From Streptomyces sp. 1331.2 (lineage in GTDB: Bacteria; Actinomycetota; Actinomycetes; Streptomycetales; Streptomycetaceae): a DNA stretch of 64,000 nucleotides. The stretch spans positions 4,033,001 to 4,097,000 of the forward strand of contig NZ_OBMJ01000001.1 in assembly GCF_900199205.1 (NCBI RefSeq), given 5' to 3'. The position numbers were made by a program, and so were the translations under genes. How positions within the stretch are numbered: position 1 is the first letter of the stretch; every line of letters starts with the position of its first letter. Below the pieces are notes generated by a model, which was not told the DNA's origin, did not search any database, and saw only the letters and a program-made list of their open reading frames with translations. This document shows positions 6,180-27,356 of this stretch, in pieces.

Positions 6180-8462
6180 ATGACCACGGTGTGGGTGTTT
6201 CCCGGGCAGGGGGCGCAGCGGATCGGGATGGGTGCGGAGGTGCTCGACCGCTATCCCGAACTGCTGCGCCAGGCCGACGAGATCCTCGGGTACCGGCTCC
6301 GGGAGGTGTGCCTGGAGGGCGCCGAACCCGGGCTGAAGGACACCCGGTCGGTGCAGCCCGCGCTGTTCGTGGTCAACGCGCTGAGCTGGCTGGCGATGCG
6401 GGAGGAGCACCCGGCCCCGGACTACCTGGCCGGCCACAGCCTGGGCGAGTACGACGCGCTCTTCGCCGCCGGGTGCTTCGACTTCGCCACCGGCGTGCGG
6501 CTGGTGCAGCGGCGCGGCGAGCTGATGGGCCGGGCCGGCGGCGGCGGCATGACCGCCGTCGTCGGTGTCGAGCCCGACCGGCTCGCCGAGTTGTTGGCGG
6601 GTGCCGGGATCGACGACGTCGACCTGGCCAACCGGAACTCGGCCGAGCAGGTGGTGCTGGCCGGCCCGCTGGACTCGCTGCGCCGGGCCGCCGAGGCGGT
6701 CCGGGCGGCCGGGTCGGGCCGGTGCGTCCCGCTGCAGGTCAGCGCGCCGTTCCACTCCCGGTACATGGGCGGGGCGGCGGAGGAGTTCGGCGCCTTCCTG
6801 GCCGGGATCCCGATCGCCGACCCGCGGATTCCGGTGATCGCCAACGTCACCGCGCTGCCCTACGGGGCGGGCGCGGTGAAGGAGCTGCTGGCCCGTCAGG
6901 TGGCCGCCCCGGTGCGCTGGTGGGAGAGCATGAGCCACCTGCTCGACCGGGGGGTGACCGAGCTGGTCGAGGTCGGCCCGGGCCGGGTGCTGACCGACCT
7001 GTGGAAGGCCGCCCGCCGCCGGCCGGCGCCGGCGCCCGCCCCGGTGACGCCCGCCGCGCCGGTCTCGGCGCCCGCCGCCGTGTCCGGTCCGGCCGGGATC
7101 CGCCCCGAGCAGCTCGGCTCGGCCGGCTTCCGCGCCGACTACGGCCTGCGATACGCCTACCTGGCGGGGGCGATGTTCAAGGGCGTGGCCTCCGTCGACC
7201 TGGTCGTCCGGATGGGCCGGGCCGGGCTGATGGGTTTCTTCGGCACCGGCGGCCTGACCCGGGACGAGGTGGCGGCCGCGATCCTGGCGATCCGCGAACG
7301 GCTCGGCCCCGACGGCCGGTTCGGGATGAACCTGCTGGCCGACCCGGACCGCCCGGCCGCCGAGCGGGAGCTGGTCGAGCTGTACCTGCGCCACGACGTC
7401 CGCCACGTCGAGGCCGCCGCCTTCACCGGCGTCACGCCCGCGCTGGTGCGCTACCGGTTCGCCGGTGCCCACCGGACGCCGGACGGCACCCCGGTGGCGG
7501 TCCGGCACGTGCTGGCCAAGGTGTCCCGGCCCGAGGTGGCCACCGCCTTCATGAGCCCGCCGCCCGCCCGACTGCTGGACCGGCTGGTCGCCGAGGGCGC
7601 CCTCACCCCCGCCGAGGCGGAGGCGGCCACCGCCCTGCCGGTGGCCGGCGAGGTCTGCGTCGAGGCCGACTCCGGCGGGCACACCGACGCCGGCAGTCCG
7701 TACGTGCTGCTGCCGGCCATGCTCCGGCTGCGCGACACGCTGACCGCCGAGCACGGCTACCGCCGGCCGGTCCGGGTCGGCGCGGCCGGCGGGATCGGCG
7801 CCCCCGAGTCGGTCGCCGCCTCCTTCGTGCTCGGTGCCGACTTCGTGCTGACCGGCTCGGTCAACCAGTGCTCCCCGGAGGCCGGCACCTCCGAGGCGGT
7901 GAAGGAGCTGTTGGCCACCATCGACGTGCAGGACACCGCCTACGCGCCGGCCGGCGACATGTTCGAGCTGGGCGCCCGCGTCCAGGTGGTGCGCAAGAGC
8001 ACGCTCTTCCCGGCCCGGGCCAACAAGCTCCACCAGGTCTACCGCCGGTACGAGGGCCTGGACGAGATCGACGAGCCGACCCGCCGGACCATCGAGGACC
8101 GGTACTTCCGCCGCTCCTTCGCCGAGGTCTGGGCGGAGACCGAGGCCTACCTGCGCGAGCACCGGCCCGACGACCTGGCCCGGGCCGAACGGAGCCCCAA
8201 GGCCCGGATGGCCCAGGTGTTCCGCTGGTACTTCGTGCACTCCACCCGGGCCGCCCTCGGCGGCGTACCGGGCGAGCAGGTCAACTACCAGATCCACTGC
8301 GGGCCGGCGATGGGCGCGTTCAACCGCGCGGTCGCCGGAACCCCGCTGCAGGCATGGCGGGAGCGCCATGTCGACGCCATCGCCGAGACCCTGATGACCG
8401 GTGCCGCCGAGCTGCTGGACGGCTCGCTGCGCACCCTGGCCCAGCACACCCCGGGAGAATGA
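6180..8462 (+). CDS. lnmG: Trans-acting malonyl-CoA:ACP acyltransferase fused to FMN enoylreductase (AT-ER)
   Basis: A 760-residue two-domain protein. Residues 1-285 are an acyltransferase: FPGQGAQRIGMG, the nucleophile motif GHSLGEYDAL with Ser near residue 91, and SAPFHSRYM. Residues 315-750 are a PfaD-type FMN oxidoreductase, with GFFGTGGLT, DSGGHTDAGSP and VGAAGGIGAPESVAASFVLGADFVLTGSVNQ. This is the architecture of LnmG in leinamycin biosynthesis. It supplies malonyl units in trans to PKS modules that lack AT domains, and none of the modules in the two synthases here has one. The ER half may reduce enoyl intermediates in trans. ATG 6180 is preferred over the overlapping GTG 6177 because GGGGGTG is well spaced. 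The stop is followed one base later by the GTG of the NRPS-PKS gene. Confidence 0.93.
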   Translation: MTTVWVFPGQGAQRIGMGAEVLDRYPELLRQADEILGYRLREVCLEGAEPGLKDTRSVQPALFVVNALSWLAMREEHPAPDYLAGHSLGEYDALFAAGCFDFATGVRLVQRRGELMGRAGGGGMTAVVGVEPDRLAELLAGAGIDDVDLANRNSAEQVVLAGPLDSLRRAAEAVRAAGSGRCVPLQVSAPFHSRYMGGAAEEFGAFLAGIPIADPRIPVIANVTALPYGAGAVKELLARQVAAPVRWWESMSHLLDRGVTELVEVGPGRVLTDLWKAARRRPAPAPAPVTPAAPVSAPAAVSGPAGIRPEQLGSAGFRADYGLRYAYLAGAMFKGVASVDLVVRMGRAGLMGFFGTGGLTRDEVAAAILAIRERLGPDGRFGMNLLADPDRPAAERELVELYLRHDVRHVEAAAFTGVTPALVRYRFAGAHRTPDGTPVAVRHVLAKVSRPEVATAFMSPPPARLLDRLVAEGALTPAEAEAATALPVAGEVCVEADSGGHTDAGSPYVLLPAMLRLRDTLTAEHGYRRPVRVGAAGGIGAPESVAASFVLGADFVLTGSVNQCSPEAGTSEAVKELLATIDVQDTAYAPAGDMFELGARVQVVRKSTLFPARANKLHQVYRRYEGLDEIDEPTRRTIEDRYFRRSFAEVWAETEAYLREHRPDDLARAERSPKARMAQVFRWYFVHSTRAALGGVPGEQVNYQIHCGPAMGAFNRAVAGTPLQAWRERHVDAIAETLMTGAAELLDGSLRTLAQHTPGE

Positions 8463-8463
8463 C

Positions 8464-21093
<12,630 letters not shown>

Positions 21094-21096
21094 CCC

Positions 21097-22047
21097 ATGA
21101 CCGTGTTCGATGTGACGGTGGCGGCCGGCCGGCCGCCGGTGGCCCGGCTGGACGGCCCGGTCGGGGCGCTGGCCGGGCACCGCCCGGCGGTCGACGCGCT
21201 GGTCGCCGAGCACGGCGCGGTGCTGCTGCGCGGCCTGAGCCTGCCCGACGCGGCCGCCGTCCAGGAGGCGGTGCGGGCGCTGACCGACGAACAGATGGAC
21301 GAGCGGGAGCCGTTCGCCCCGCGGACCGCCCACCTGCCCGGCCTCTACAGCTCGACGGAGTGGCCGTCCGACCAGCCGATGTGCATGCACCACGAGCTCA
21401 GCTACGCCCTGCGGGCGCCGTCGCGCCAGGTGTTCGGCTGCCTGACGGCGCCGGCCGCGGGCGGCGCGGTGGCGCTGGCCGACGGCGCGGCGGTGCTGCG
21501 CGACCTCCCGGCCGAGCTGGTCGAGCGGTTCGAGCGGCACGGCTGGGAGCTGCGGCGCACGCACGGCGGCCCGGTCGGGGTGACGTGGCAGGAGGCCTTC
21601 GCCACCACCGACCGGGCCGAGGTCGAGCGGTACTGCGAGGAGAACGGCGTCGAGTTCGCCTGGGACGCGGACGGCCGGCTGCGGACCCGGAGGGTCCGGC
21701 CGGCCGTACTGCGGCACCCGGGCACCGGCGAGCGGGTCTGGTTCAACCAGATCGCGTTCCTCAACGAGTGGACGATGGACCCGGTGGTGCGGGAGTACCT
21801 GCTCTTCGAGTGCGGCCCGGACGGCCTGCCGTTCAACACCCGCTGCGGGGACGGCACCCCGCTGGACCGGGCCACCGTCGACCTGATCAACGAGGTCTAC
21901 GAGGCGCACACGGTGCGCGAGCCGTGGCAGGACGGCGACCTGCTGGTCGTCGACAACCTGCGCATGGCGCACAGCCGGGACCCGTACCAGGGCGAGCGGC
22001 GGATCGCCGTCGCCCTGGCGGATCCCGTGGCGGTCAGTCGAAACTGA
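21097..22047 (+). CDS. TauD/SyrP-type Fe(II)/2-oxoglutarate-dependent oxygenase
   Basis: A 316-residue TauD-family enzyme. The iron ligands are H98-x-E100 in MHHELSY (the Glu variant seen in SyrP- and AsnO-like hydroxylases) and His292 in MAHSRDPYQGERRI, whose Arg is placed to bind 2-oxoglutarate. The central segment FGCLTAPAAGGAVALADG matches the family. SyrP-like members hydroxylate carrier-bound or free amino acids, often at the beta carbon. It starts 3 bases after the NRPS-PKS stop, so it ends the rightward transcription unit. Its last 14 bases overlap the end of the convergent kinase gene, with no terminator between. It lies in the block absent from the lnm gene order, so an amino-acid substrate from the neighbouring supply genes is plausible. 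Confidence 0.85.
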   Translation: MTVFDVTVAAGRPPVARLDGPVGALAGHRPAVDALVAEHGAVLLRGLSLPDAAAVQEAVRALTDEQMDEREPFAPRTAHLPGLYSSTEWPSDQPMCMHHELSYALRAPSRQVFGCLTAPAAGGAVALADGAAVLRDLPAELVERFERHGWELRRTHGGPVGVTWQEAFATTDRAEVERYCEENGVEFAWDADGRLRTRRVRPAVLRHPGTGERVWFNQIAFLNEWTMDPVVREYLLFECGPDGLPFNTRCGDGTPLDRATVDLINEVYEAHTVREPWQDGDLLVVDNLRMAHSRDPYQGERRIAVALADPVAVSRN

Positions 22048-22963
22048 GCGAGCGGTACAGCGACACGTCCGGACTGATCAGGGAGCAGGCCCGCACCGTG
22101 GCGGCGACCTTCTCCACGTAGTCGGGATCGGCGGCGTCCAGCAGCACCCCGAGCATGGTGCCGCTGTGCGCCGCCACCACGCCGAGCGCGCCCACGTCCG
22201 CGCAGACCCGCAGCACGTCCGGGAGCGTGCGCTTGGGCCACAGCGCCTGGTTCATCTCGGCGCTGCGGGTGGCGACCGCGCCGGCCTCGGCCAGGTCGCC
22301 CCGGGCGACCGCGCCGGAGAGCCGGTCGAGGAGCCGGGCGTACTCGCGCCGGTCAGCCGGGGTGAACGGCTTGGCGATCCGGTTGAACGCCACGGTGTCC
22401 ACGGTCCCGCCCTCGTCCAGGCCGACGATGGTCATGGTGGGCAGCGAGCCGAGCCGCGCGCGCAGCCGGACCCGGCGGTGGTCGAAGGCGACCACCGCCG
22501 GGTACAGCACGCCGTCGGTCGGCTCGATCCGGCGCAGCAGGTCCTCCAGCCGTTCCGGCGGCAGGTCCAGGCCGACGGCGTTGGCGACCGCCCGCGCGGC
22601 GGCCACCAGGTCGGCCGAGGAGCTGGCCATGCCCTTGCCCTCGGGCAGGTTGCTGTCGACGGTGAGGACGCCGCCGGGCCGGCCCGGTACGGATTCCAGG
22701 ACCATCTCCGCGATCCGCCGGGCCTTCCCCTTGTGCGGGGGGTGGACCTCGACGGCGGTCGTCCCGGGGTCGACCCGGAAGCTGGCCATCGTCCAGCGGG
22801 CCACCGGCAGGGTGACCAGGAAGTCGGCGTCGGGCTCGGGCAGCACGCCCTGGAGCAGTTCACCGAAGGTGCCGAAGCAGGTGCTGACGCCGACGGCGCC
22901 CCGGTACGGCTGGGTCGGGGCGCCGTCGGTGGGGACGGCGATCGGGCCGGCGCTCACCGGCAT
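22034..22963 (-). CDS. GHMP-family kinase, probable L-threonine kinase (PduX-like)
   Basis: A 309-residue GHMP kinase. The PduX-type start CFGTFGELLQG is followed by a substrate strand (FLVTLPVARWTMASF). The ATP loop is LPEGKGMASSSADLVAA near residue 105, and the C-terminal GHMP motif is GVVAAHSGTMLGVLLD. PduX phosphorylates L-threonine to O-phospho-L-threonine. Here it closes a minus-strand operon with a PLP-dependent cysteine-synthase-like enzyme and an argininosuccinate-lyase-like enzyme. In uridyl-peptide antibiotic clusters such as pacidamycin a similar set is linked to 2,3-diaminobutyrate. The ATG at 22963 shares its first base with the TGA of the NRPS gene; GTG 22966 is an alternative. 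Kinase class is certain, threonine as substrate is likely. Confidence 0.85.
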   Translation of the reverse strand: MPVSAGPIAVPTDGAPTQPYRGAVGVSTCFGTFGELLQGVLPEPDADFLVTLPVARWTMASFRVDPGTTAVEVHPPHKGKARRIAEMVLESVPGRPGGVLTVDSNLPEGKGMASSSADLVAAARAVANAVGLDLPPERLEDLLRRIEPTDGVLYPAVVAFDHRRVRLRARLGSLPTMTIVGLDEGGTVDTVAFNRIAKPFTPADRREYARLLDRLSGAVARGDLAEAGAVATRSAEMNQALWPKRTLPDVLRVCADVGALGVVAAHSGTMLGVLLDAADPDYVEKVAATVRACSLISPDVSLYRSLSFD

Positions 22964-25900
22964 CACGCCTGCGGGCGGAGGACGGAGACCAGGGCCGCCA
23001 CCTCCGCCGCCCGGGTCCTGGCGAAGTAGTGGCCGCCCTCGTCCAGCAGGTGCAGGGTGAGCGTGTCGACGGCCTGCTCCCAGAGCTTGTAGCGCTGCCC
23101 GGGCTCGCGGGTGGTCGGGTCGTCGGCGGCCGCCACCACCTCGACCGGCGTGCCGAGCCGGACCGGCGCGGAGCCGTCCTGGAGGGCGATCAGGTAGTCG
23201 TTGGTCGAGCGGACGTCGTGCCGGTAGGCCCGGCCGACCAGGCCGGCCCGCTCCGACTTCATCAGGTCCAGCTCGACGTAGGCGCTGTCGTCCTGGAGCC
23301 GGGCGATGAGCTCGGCGTCCCCGAGGGCGCTCACCTCGGCGCTCTCCCGGCGCAGTTCGGCCGGGTCATCCAGCAGCAGCGCGGCGAGGAACACCCGCTC
23401 GGCCGGCCGTCCGGCGCCCTCCAGCAGCCGGGCCAGCTCGACCGCGTACGCGGCGCCGGCACAGTGGCCCCAGAGCAGCACCGGGCCGTCGGGCAGGCCG
23501 CGCTGCACCCGGCGGGCGATCTCGGCGACGTCGGCCAGCGGCTCGTCCGGGCGGCTGAGGTCGTGCCCGGGCAGCTCGACGGCGGACACCGCGATCCCGA
23601 GGGGCGCCAGCTCTCGGGCCAGCTGCTGGAAGTTGACGGCGTTCCCGCCGGCGTAGGGGAAGCAGACCAGGGTGGCCCGGGTGTCGGCGGTCGGCGCGGA
23701 CAACTGCTGGAGCAGGTCGTCGGCGGTGTCCGGCGCGGCCGCGTCGATCGCCGCGGCGAGGTCGCGCAGCACCGGCCGGGCGACGAGGTCGCGCAGCGAG
23801 ATCAGCCGGTCGAGCTTGACCACCAGCCGGACGGCGGCCAGCGAGGTGCCGCCGAGCCGGAAGAAGTCGTCGTCCCGGCCGATCCGGCCGACCAGCACGT
23901 TGAGCACCTCGGCCCAGGCGGTGGCGAGCCGGCGCTCGGTCTCCGTGGCCGGGGGCACGTAGCCCGCGACGTCCTGGCCGAGCTCCTCGGCCCGGGCGGT
24001 GAGCAGCTTCTTGTCGGTCTTGCCGTTCTCGGTGAGCGGCAGGGATTCCAGCCGGTGGAAGTGGGACGGCACCATGTAGTCGGGCAGCGCCGCGGCGAGG
24101 AAGTCCCGCAGGTCGGCGGACTGGAGCTGGTCCGAACCGGTGTGGAAGGCGACCAGGTTCTTGGTGGCGTCCCCGGCCCCGGCGATGACCACGGCGGTCT
24201 CGGCGACGCCGGGCATCTGCAGCAGGCGGTTCTCGATCTCGCCGATCTCGATCCGGAAACCGCGCACCTTCACCTGCTCGTCCCGCCGGCCGAGGAACTC
24301 GATGGTGCCCTCGGGCAGCCAGCGGCCGTAGTCGCCGGTGCGGTAGAGCCGGACGCCGGGCTTGAACGGGTCGGTGGTGAAGGCCTGGGCGGTGCGGTCG
24401 GGGTCGTTGATGTAGCCGCGGCCCACGCAGACGCCGGAGAAGGCGATCTCCCCGGGGGCGCCGAGCGGCACCGCCCGCAGCTGCTCGTCCAGGATGTAGG
24501 TGTCGACGTTGCGCAGGGACCGGCCGACGTTGACCACGGCGAGGTCGCGCTCGGGCACCCGGTCGAGCACCGCGTGCATGGTGTCGTCCGACACCTCGGT
24601 CGCCCCGTACGCGTTGACCAGCCGGATGTCCGGGTAGAGCGCGAACCAGCGCTTGACCAGGCTGACCTTGAGCGCCTCGCCGGTCACCGAGACCGAACGG
24701 AGGTCGCCCAGCGCGCGGGGGTGCTTCTCCAGGTTGGAGAGCATCACGTCGAGGTAGGCCGGGACGATCTGGATCACCTGGATGCCGCCGTCGGCGAGCA
24801 GCCCGATGAAGCGTTCGACGTCCAGTTGCAGTTCGGTGTCGACGATCGTGGTGGAGCCGCCGGCCAGCAGCGGGGCGAGCAGCTGCCAGAGCGAGATGTC
24901 GAAGCACTGCGAGGCGATCTGGGTGACCACCTCGCCGGCCGTCAGCTCCATGTCGTCGAGCTTGGCGTACAGGTGGTTGAGCATGCCCTCGTGCTCGCAC
25001 ATCGCGCCCTTGGGGGCTCCGGTCGAGCCCGAGGTGAAGTAGATGTAGGCGAGTTGACCGGGGGCGATCGCGCGGCCGGGGTTCCCGGCCCCGGCGGAGT
25101 CGGTGGCCGCGGCGGCCTCGGCCGCCAGTACCGTCCGGCACTCCCGGCCGGCCTCGGTGACGGCGGCGTGCAGCAGCTCCTCGCTGCCGGCTTCGGTCAC
25201 CGCGAACCGGCAGTCGCTGCGCTCCAGCTGGTTGGCGACCCGCCCGGCCGGGAAGTCCGGACGGACCGGCAGGTACACCCCGCCGGCCTTGAGCACGGCC
25301 AGGGTGGCGGCCAGCCAGTGCAGGTTGCGGTCCATCACCACGGCCACCACGTCCTCGTCGCCGAGGCCGCGCTCCAGCAGCGCGTGGGCGATCCGGTTGG
25401 CCCGCTCGTTGAGCTCCCGGTACGTCCAGCGCTGCTCGCCGTGCGAGGCGGCCGGGTCGTCCGGGCGCAGCGCCACCTGCTCCTCGAAGAGTTCGACGAA
25501 CAGCCGGTCGGGCAGCGGACGGTCGGGCCCGCGGAAGGCGCCGAGCTGGAAGGCGATCTCCTCGTCGGAGAGCAGGGTGCGCTCGTGGTGGGCGGCCTGC
25601 GGGTCGGCGGCCAGCGAGCCGAGGGCGGTGAGCACGTAGCCGCCGATCCGTTCGGCGTGGTCGGCGGTGATCGCGTCCCTGCGGTAGGTCAGGGTCATGG
25701 TCAGATCGGCGTCGTAGTGCACGGCGAGCACGGTGTCCGGCTCCGGCGGCCGGGCCTCGCCGGTGCGGAGGTCGAGCACGGTCTCGGCCACCGGGTCGAG
25801 CGGGGCGGTGGCGGCGCGGGCCGCCTCGGCGACCAGCTCGGCCCAGGAGCCGTCGGCGACGGTGGCGGCGTGCGCGGCGGTCCCGGTGTTGGTGCGGCGG

Positions 25901-26127
25901 CCGGTCACCAGCTCGCGCTCGGAGGTGAGCGCGGCGAGCACCTTGAGGTGCGCGGCGAACAGGACCGCGGCCAGCTCGACGCCGAGCTCGTCGGCGCGGC
26001 CGCAGAGCGCGCCGACGAGCTCCGGCGGCAGGCTCACCCGGTGCCGGTCGAAGCCGGCCTCGGGTGCCTGGCCGGCGATCGTCCAGCGCGGCAGGGTGGT
26101 GCCGGCCGGCGGGGGCGTGTCGGTCAT
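22963..26127 (-). CDS. Stand-alone NRPS: partial C, adenylation, PCP and Cys-type thioesterase/acyltransferase domain
   Basis: A 1,054-residue protein. Residues 10-200 resemble the C-terminal lobe of a condensation domain (no HHxxxDG, so not catalytic as such). Residues 205-715 are an adenylation domain (YFTSGSTGAPKG, YRTGDYGRW, KVRGFRIE). Hand alignment gives pocket residues D-I-W-Q-S-T-A-D-D; the two acidic residues would suit a second amino group, but I cannot assign a substrate. The PCP has Ser762 in GGTSL. Residues 815-1054 form an alpha/beta-hydrolase domain whose nucleophile elbow is GHCAG, with Cys889 in place of Ser. Cys nucleophiles occur in aminoacyl-shuttling enzymes such as CmaE and SyrC and in some unusual thioesterases. 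ATG 26127 follows GGGAG; a GTG at 26148 overlaps the upstream stop. It probably activates the special starter amino acid. Confidence 0.85.
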   Translation of the reverse strand: MTDTPPPAGTTLPRWTIAGQAPEAGFDRHRVSLPPELVGALCGRADELGVELAAVLFAAHLKVLAALTSERELVTGRRTNTGTAAHAATVADGSWAELVAEAARAATAPLDPVAETVLDLRTGEARPPEPDTVLAVHYDADLTMTLTYRRDAITADHAERIGGYVLTALGSLAADPQAAHHERTLLSDEEIAFQLGAFRGPDRPLPDRLFVELFEEQVALRPDDPAASHGEQRWTYRELNERANRIAHALLERGLGDEDVVAVVMDRNLHWLAATLAVLKAGGVYLPVRPDFPAGRVANQLERSDCRFAVTEAGSEELLHAAVTEAGRECRTVLAAEAAAATDSAGAGNPGRAIAPGQLAYIYFTSGSTGAPKGAMCEHEGMLNHLYAKLDDMELTAGEVVTQIASQCFDISLWQLLAPLLAGGSTTIVDTELQLDVERFIGLLADGGIQVIQIVPAYLDVMLSNLEKHPRALGDLRSVSVTGEALKVSLVKRWFALYPDIRLVNAYGATEVSDDTMHAVLDRVPERDLAVVNVGRSLRNVDTYILDEQLRAVPLGAPGEIAFSGVCVGRGYINDPDRTAQAFTTDPFKPGVRLYRTGDYGRWLPEGTIEFLGRRDEQVKVRGFRIEIGEIENRLLQMPGVAETAVVIAGAGDATKNLVAFHTGSDQLQSADLRDFLAAALPDYMVPSHFHRLESLPLTENGKTDKKLLTARAEELGQDVAGYVPPATETERRLATAWAEVLNVLVGRIGRDDDFFRLGGTSLAAVRLVVKLDRLISLRDLVARPVLRDLAAAIDAAAPDTADDLLQQLSAPTADTRATLVCFPYAGGNAVNFQQLARELAPLGIAVSAVELPGHDLSRPDEPLADVAEIARRVQRGLPDGPVLLWGHCAGAAYAVELARLLEGAGRPAERVFLAALLLDDPAELRRESAEVSALGDAELIARLQDDSAYVELDLMKSERAGLVGRAYRHDVRSTNDYLIALQDGSAPVRLGTPVEVVAAADDPTTREPGQRYKLWEQAVDTLTLHLLDEGGHYFARTRAAEVAALVSVLRPQA

Positions 26128-26144
26128 CTGGTCTCCCGGGTTGT

Positions 26145-27356
26145 TCACGAGGTCTCGATGGACAGGAGGGCCGCGGCCCGCGTGGCGCGGTCGGCGGCGG
26201 TGGCGGCGTCGGGTCCGGTCGCGACGGCGTAGCCGAACCGGTCGCGGAAGGAGTGGGTGGGCTCGAACTCCGTTCCCGGCGCCACGGTGGTCTCGGCGAG
26301 CTCCACGCCGGGCAGCGCCGCGGCCCGCTCGGCGCCGTCGACGGCCCTGACCGTGCCCGCCCGGTGGGCCAGTGCGAACCGGATCGAGGCGTGGCCGGCC
26401 CGGTCGGGCGTGAGGGACGGCCCGGTCCCGGCGGCCCGGGCGACCACGGCGGCGACCAGGTCGACGCCGGTCGCCAGCCGGACCAGGGACGGGATCATCC
26501 CGCCGGCCAGCCGTGGGTTCACCTCGATCACCACCGGCCCGCGCGGGCCCAGCCGCAGCTCGGTGTGGGCGGCCCCCCAGCCGAGGCCGAGCGCCCGCAC
26601 CGCCCGGGTGGTGGTGTCGGCCAGCCGCTCCAGCTCGGCCGGTGCGGCCGGCGCGGGGAAGTCGTGCCCGGTCTCGACGAAGTGCGGCGGCGGGCCGAGG
26701 TGCTTGCCCACCACGCCCACCACCTCGTGGTCGAAGGTCTCGACGGAGAACTCGCGGCCGGTGACGTACTCCTCCACCAGCACCAGCCCGGGCGTCGCCT
26801 GGCCGCGTTCGTTGACCGGCGAGTCGAGCAGCGGCGCCGCGTGCGCGGCCAGGTCCTCGGGGCCGGCGCAGAGCCGGACGCCGACCGAGCCCGAGCCGGT
26901 GGTGGGCTTGACCACCACCGGGTAGCCGAGCTCGTCGGCGGCGGCCAGCGCCTCGGCGAGCCCGCCGACCGCCCGGTGGGCGGGCACCGGGACCCCGGCG
27001 GCGGCGAGCGCGGCGCGCTGCAGGTCCTTGTGCCGGCAGCGGGTCAGCGCCTGCGGATCGGCGGCCGGCAGGCCGAGCCGGGCGGCCGCGGAGGCCGCGG
27101 CGGCGATGAAGTACTCGGAGCTGGAGGTGACGCCGGCGAGGCCGCCGTCCTCGGCCAGCGCCCGGCAGGCCTCGGACACCGCCTCCTGGTCGGCGGTGTC
27201 CACCGGCAGGTGGTCCACCGCGTCCGTCGCCAGGTACGGGTAGCGCTCGGGGTGGCGGGTCAGCACCACCGGCCGCAGGCCGAGTTCCCGGGCGGCCGCG
27301 CAGAACTGCCGCCCGGAGCCGGTCGTGTTGCTCTCCACCAGGACGAACCAGGTCAT
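26145..27356 (-). CDS. ATP-grasp carboxylate-amine ligase
   Basis: A 403-residue ATP-grasp protein: an N-terminal Rossmann-like pre-domain (LVESNTTGSGRQF), then YPVVVKPTTGSGSVGV (ATP-binding Lys and Gly-rich loop), LVLVEEYVTGREFSVE, and the Mg-binding end VVIEVNPRLAGGMIP. Relatives join amino acids through an acyl-phosphate. In this operon it lies between an argininosuccinate-lyase-like gene (ATGA overlap at 27353-27356) and the A-PCP-thioesterase gene. It could therefore conjugate the diamino acid, protect one amine, or make a dipeptide starter. ATP-grasp ligases of diaminopropionate exist in other pathways (for example dapdiamide). The substrate cannot be read from sequence. Confidence 0.85.
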   Translation of the reverse strand: MTWFVLVESNTTGSGRQFCAAARELGLRPVVLTRHPERYPYLATDAVDHLPVDTADQEAVSEACRALAEDGGLAGVTSSSEYFIAAAASAAARLGLPAADPQALTRCRHKDLQRAALAAAGVPVPAHRAVGGLAEALAAADELGYPVVVKPTTGSGSVGVRLCAGPEDLAAHAAPLLDSPVNERGQATPGLVLVEEYVTGREFSVETFDHEVVGVVGKHLGPPPHFVETGHDFPAPAAPAELERLADTTTRAVRALGLGWGAAHTELRLGPRGPVVIEVNPRLAGGMIPSLVRLATGVDLVAAVVARAAGTGPSLTPDRAGHASIRFALAHRAGTVRAVDGAERAAALPGVELAETTVAPGTEFEPTHSFRDRFGYAVATGPDAATAADRATRAAALLSIETS

